In this document: in pieces, positions 14,389 to 16,396 of the stretch
How positions within the stretch are numbered: position 1 is the first letter of the stretch
Layout: each line of letters opens with the position of its first letter
Origin: JAVBTT01 sp031550325
GTDB lineage: Bacteria; Bacillota; Clostridia; Oscillospirales; UBA929
Assembly (NCBI GenBank): GCA_031550325.1
Contig: JAVBOR010000003.1
Location: forward strand, 1 to 16,396
DNA length: 16,396 nt
Direction: 5' to 3'
Translations under genes and position numbers: made by a program
The notes under the pieces: model-generated
What the model was told of the DNA's origin: nothing
Seen by the model: only the letters and a program-made list of their open reading frames with translations
Database searches by the model: none

Positions 14389-15255
14389 CTATGGCTGATG
14401 GTTTTCCCGAACTTCCCTTGCCAAATGATCCAAATCGGGATATATGTAGCTGTAGGTTATTCCGCACACCTCCAGCTCATATAGCAAGCTCTTTTTCTTT
14501 TGGTGGGGAATCGTGACGCGCGATAATGTGGCAGCGTCGCAGAGGTCTGACAGCTTCTTGGAGGCATTGTGCACGGTGAAGGTCGAAAACTGATTGTACA
14601 CCCTGCTGTCTGCCTCAGTCGGGTAGCAGGCTGCGATCTTCCCCGCAAGGGTTTTAAACCGATGGTCGAATTTCAGATCCTCCGGGGTTCTGGCCTCCAG
14701 ATTGCCGCTGAGCTCCCACCGTCTGAACGCGGTATAAATCATCGTGTGTATGGTTCTGTGAGCCATGTTATATAAAAAAGAGTTCTCATATTCAACGCCA
14801 TCAATACTTGAGGGCTTTTCAAGTTTTTCAGCGGCGTTCAGCCTGCCGGGTGTCAGCACCCAGATACAGGCGTCCTTTTCATCTTCATTTTGGTCCGAAA
14901 CCGCAAAAAAGAGCGCGACCAAAGGGGAACGCGACCAGTCCAGCAGTCTTGTCGGCAGACCGTAGTGCTGCATCAGTGTAAGCCAGCCTGCATACTCGGT
15001 CAGCGCAGGCTTGCGCAAATTGTAAACACTTGCCCTGGCTTGAAAATCGTTTGTGAGATATCTCTCCTTGCGGAACAGTTCCTCATCCTGCCCGGAGAAT
15101 CCCCGATGAACCTTGGGGATGAGCTGCCAGGCCTTGTCCGCGTGACCACGATACCATTGGATGCATTCCCGACCCTCATGGAGCTCTTTCAGCCGGATAA
15201 TCTCACGGACAAAATCGCCAAGGTTTTCTACTATAACTTCGCTGTCATAGAACAT
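14389..15255 (-). CDS. FRG-domain protein of unknown function
   Basis: This 288-aa protein has the FRG signature. The YRGHADKAWQLIPKVHRG region (35-52) holds the R-G-H core, and LMQHYGLPTRLLDWSRSP with VALFFA (94-118) is the conserved second block. The C-terminal half has no domain I recognise. No signal or membrane segment is visible, so it is probably cytosolic. FRG proteins are widespread and scattered in bacteria and phages; their activity is not established as far as I know. AGGAGG (15264-15269) lies 8 nt before the ATG, which fixes the start; an upstream extension to 15504 runs into the neighbouring gene and is rejected. It has its own strong promoter and lower GC than the flanking metabolic genes, suggesting an acquired gene. 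It converges on the flavin oxidoreductase gene with 18 bp between. Confidence 0.85.
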   Translation of the reverse strand: MFYDSEVIVENLGDFVREIIRLKELHEGRECIQWYRGHADKAWQLIPKVHRGFSGQDEELFRKERYLTNDFQARASVYNLRKPALTEYAGWLTLMQHYGLPTRLLDWSRSPLVALFFAVSDQNEDEKDACIWVLTPGRLNAAEKLEKPSSIDGVEYENSFLYNMAHRTIHTMIYTAFRRWELSGNLEARTPEDLKFDHRFKTLAGKIAACYPTEADSRVYNQFSTFTVHNASKKLSDLCDAATLSRVTIPHQKKKSLLYELEVCGITYSYIYPDLDHLAREVRENHQP

Positions 15256-15300
15256 GGGCTTATCCTCCTCTCCCTGTATGGGGCATCTATCGCTAACCGC

Positions 15301-15329
15301 ATTATAGCAGTCGGAAGTCGGTTTCTCAA
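15301..15329 (-). promoter_or_regulatory. Promoter of the FRG gene
   Basis: TTGAGA (15329-15324), a 17-bp spacer and a perfect TATAAT (15306-15301) on the minus strand give 11 of 12 consensus matches. The expected leader is about 40 nt. The promoter lies in the 98-bp gap after the membrane protein gene, so the FRG gene is its own transcription unit, possibly also reached by read-through. Confidence 0.75.
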
Positions 15330-15353
15330 GCGAAAGCTCAACTGACGCGCCGC

Positions 15354-15779
15354 CTAGAACCGTTTGCTGTAGATATACATGAAGACAAACCAGCCGATGA
15401 CGTGAATCAACAGTGCGCCGAGGGCCAGAAAACACGCGAGATATTGATTGAGAACGACAAGAACCATGGAGAGAATGGCGAGCACAAAGAGAGTGACGTA
15501 CCATGTGGCGTAGCCTGCTTTTTCCCGAAGGCGGACATTGCGCTCGTCTTTTTCAGCGATCTCGTATTGTCGGGCCTTTTCGGGATGGCTGTCTATGTTT
15601 CGTTTTCTCAGGATATTGGCCACGCCCACGCCAATGATCCCCGCCCCGAATCCCGTGAGTACAAGGGGAAGGGACTGCATGGCGCCCTCCGCCTCGGGGA
15701 AAAGGAATTGCAGCAGCATTCCTACGGCAAAAATGACGATTCCAAGATAAAAAACAACGGCTTTCGGCTTTCCTTTCAT
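15354..15779 (-). CDS. Four-helix membrane protein, DUF2178-like
   Basis: This 141-aa integral membrane protein has hydrophobic helices at about 8-26, 36-57, 91-111 and 114-137. Between helices 2 and 3 is a charged loop with EIAEKDERNVRLREKAGY (73-90). That segment and the layout resemble DUF2178-type proteins often encoded beside small XRE regulators in Firmicutes; the family label is a recollection and moderate in strength. The ATG overlaps the stop of the upstream HTH gene as ATGA and has GAGGAGG just upstream, so the two are one translationally coupled operon. The function is unknown. Confidence 0.78.
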   Translation of the reverse strand: MKGKPKAVVFYLGIVIFAVGMLLQFLFPEAEGAMQSLPLVLTGFGAGIIGVGVANILRKRNIDSHPEKARQYEIAEKDERNVRLREKAGYATWYVTLFVLAILSMVLVVLNQYLACFLALGALLIHVIGWFVFMYIYSKRF

Positions 15780-15979
15780 GCCTGCTCCTCCTCAAAAATA
15801 AAGATGTCCTCAACGCTCAGCCCGAACAATCGGGCAGTTTTCAGCGCCAGAATGATCGAGGGGTTGTACCTGCCGTTTTCGAGCGAGCCTATGGTTTGTC
15901 TGGATACCTCCAACCTGTCGGCAAGCTCATCCTGCGTCATGCCTCTCTGCTTTCTCAGCTCCTCAAGCCGGTTCTTCAT
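15776..15979 (-). CDS. Small XRE-family HTH regulator (67 aa)
   Basis: The whole protein is one Cro/CI-type HTH. NRLEELRKQRGMTQDELADRL leads into the recognition helix VSRQTIGSLENGRYNPS, then ALKTARLFGLSVEDIF. This class of ~67-aa regulators typically represses its own operon. The ATG at 15979 has GGGAGG (15985-15990) close upstream; a longer reading to 16039 would run through its own promoter region and is rejected. The operator-like direct repeats in its promoter (15998-16061) fit autoregulation. It is coupled by ATGA overlap to the membrane protein gene, its probable regulated partner. Confidence 0.9.
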   Translation of the reverse strand: MKNRLEELRKQRGMTQDELADRLEVSRQTIGSLENGRYNPSIILALKTARLFGLSVEDIFIFEEEQA

Positions 15980-15997
15980 ATCATCCCTCCCGATAAA

Positions 15998-16061
15998 ATG
16001 ACAAGTTTGCTTTCCACTTGAGTATAGCAGACACTTCACAAAATGTCAAGCGTGCTTTCCA
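15998..16061 (-). promoter_or_regulatory. Promoter with paired operator-like repeats for the HTH/membrane operon
   Basis: The minus strand carries a perfect -35 TTGACA (16049-16044), a 17-bp spacer and TATACT (16026-16021). Two 19-bp direct repeats flank and overlap it, on the plus strand ATGACAAGTTTGCTTTCCA (15998-16016) and ATGTCAAGCGTGCTTTCCA (16043-16061). They are identical at 16 of 19 positions and start 45 bp apart. One covers the -35 and the other lies at the transcription start, a layout expected for two repressor sites. The HTH protein made from this operon is the obvious candidate to bind them. Confidence 0.75.
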
Positions 16062-16341
16062 TTTGGTCTAAAGGTCAGGTCGTCGCGCTTTGTAAACGCG
16101 GCGGTCGCTGCAAAAGGGACTCTCCCGGAGTGAATCCGGGAGAGTCCCTCAGATTGTCAAAGAAGCGTTTGCGCCTTCGTCCTTTTCCTGGTTTCGTGTC
16201 GGGCCTGACGCCGCAGGCGGCAGGTTCTTGCTGGACTGAAATAAGAAGAGCCGAACGCCCGAGCAGGGAGGCCTGGAGCCTGGAGGCGTTTTGAAGCGCA
16301 CGCGCCCCGAATGGGCGACCGGTTCAAAAGCCGCAAGGCGA
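16062..16341. other. Non-coding repeat-rich tail
   Basis: I see no real gene here. The segment holds the 14-bp hairpin at 16116-16148, a TGTCAAAGAA half-repeat at 16155-16164 like the one at 13251, and an imperfect hairpin CCTGACGCC/GGCGGCAGG at 16204-16224. It then runs into the terminal repeat. An 83-codon frame crossing it is composed of these repeats and lacks a ribosome site. Confidence 0.65.
16116..16148 (+). repeat. Intergenic hairpin repeat, copy C
   Basis: GGGACTCTCCCGGA (16116-16129) pairs perfectly with TCCGGGAGAGTCCC (16135-16148) around the loop GTGAA. The inner CCGGA/TCCGG and the loop (reverse complement TTCAC) are shared with 13211-13245 but the outer stem is unrelated in sequence. 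Six bases later comes TGTCAAAGAA, in the same relative position as at 13251. Confidence 0.8.
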
Positions 16342-16396
16342 AGGACGACCGCCCGCGAGGACGAATGAGGCTTGACAGGCGAAAAAAATTAGAACC
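16342..16396. repeat. Terminal dispersed repeat, right copy
   Basis: This is a direct repeat of positions 1-54, in the same orientation with a few differences (one substitution and small indels in the A-rich part). It is cut by the end of the window. Confidence 0.85.

Noticed and set aside
15256..15504. N-terminal extension of the FRG protein
   Set aside because: It crosses the FRG promoter and overlaps the membrane protein gene; AGGAGG marks the ATG at 15255.
16043..16294. 83-codon frame in the right-hand tail
   Set aside because: It consists of repeat and hairpin sequence, starts inside the HTH operon promoter and has no ribosome site.
1..16396. Circular plasmid or phage closed by the terminal repeat
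   Set aside because: The two end copies are not identical, and the genes are chromosomal housekeeping functions without replication or phage genes.

Overview
The window is a GC-rich (about 60% by eye) piece of bacterial chromosome, most likely from an uncultured gut-type Clostridia (Bacillota). The evidence is AGGAGG-type ribosome sites, sigma-A promoters close to TTGACA-N17-TATAAT, a class II (B12) ribonucleotide reductase with TSCPD and zinc-ribbon tail, short ACT-type SerA, and an HTH plus four-helix membrane protein pair common in Firmicutes. Both ends lie in the same ~55-bp repeat, so this looks like a contig that stopped at dispersed repeats. Taxonomy below class is not supported by what I can see.

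Layout. 1-166: intergenic repeats. 167-2272 (-): orphan sensor kinase (GAF-PAS-HisKA-HATPase-HPt) with its own promoter and a ~200-nt leader. 2527-4544 (-): a two-gene radical SAM / DUF4130 cassette of presumed DNA repair or modification, with ATGA overlap, an extended -10 promoter, a candidate LexA box and a C-terminal beta-clamp motif. 4545-4924: divergent regulatory region with a 28-codon leader ORF. 4925-5317 (+): HTH regulator, converging with 1 bp to spare on 5319-10397 (-): aspS, nrdJ and a cysteine desulfurase gene, the last two joined by an ATGA overlap. 10398-10675: back-to-back divergent promoters. 10676-13141 (+): serC, a small pspC gene and serA, giving the first two steps of serine synthesis; the phosphatase is not here. 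13142-13371: hairpin-rich repeats. 13372-14370 (+): Old Yellow Enzyme-type flavin oxidoreductase. 14389-15255 (-): FRG-domain protein. 15354-15979 (-): membrane protein plus XRE regulator under a promoter with a duplicated operator-like sequence. 16062-16396: repeats only.

Most of the window is housekeeping. The least understood part is the radical SAM/DUF4130 cassette, where three independent signals (LexA-like box, helix-hairpin-helix, QLSLF clamp motif) point to an inducible, replisome-linked DNA transaction of unknown chemistry. The second item of interest is a family of intergenic hairpins whose stems differ between copies by compensatory changes. The right-hand part (FRG protein, HTH/membrane pair) is lower in GC by eye and looks accessory.
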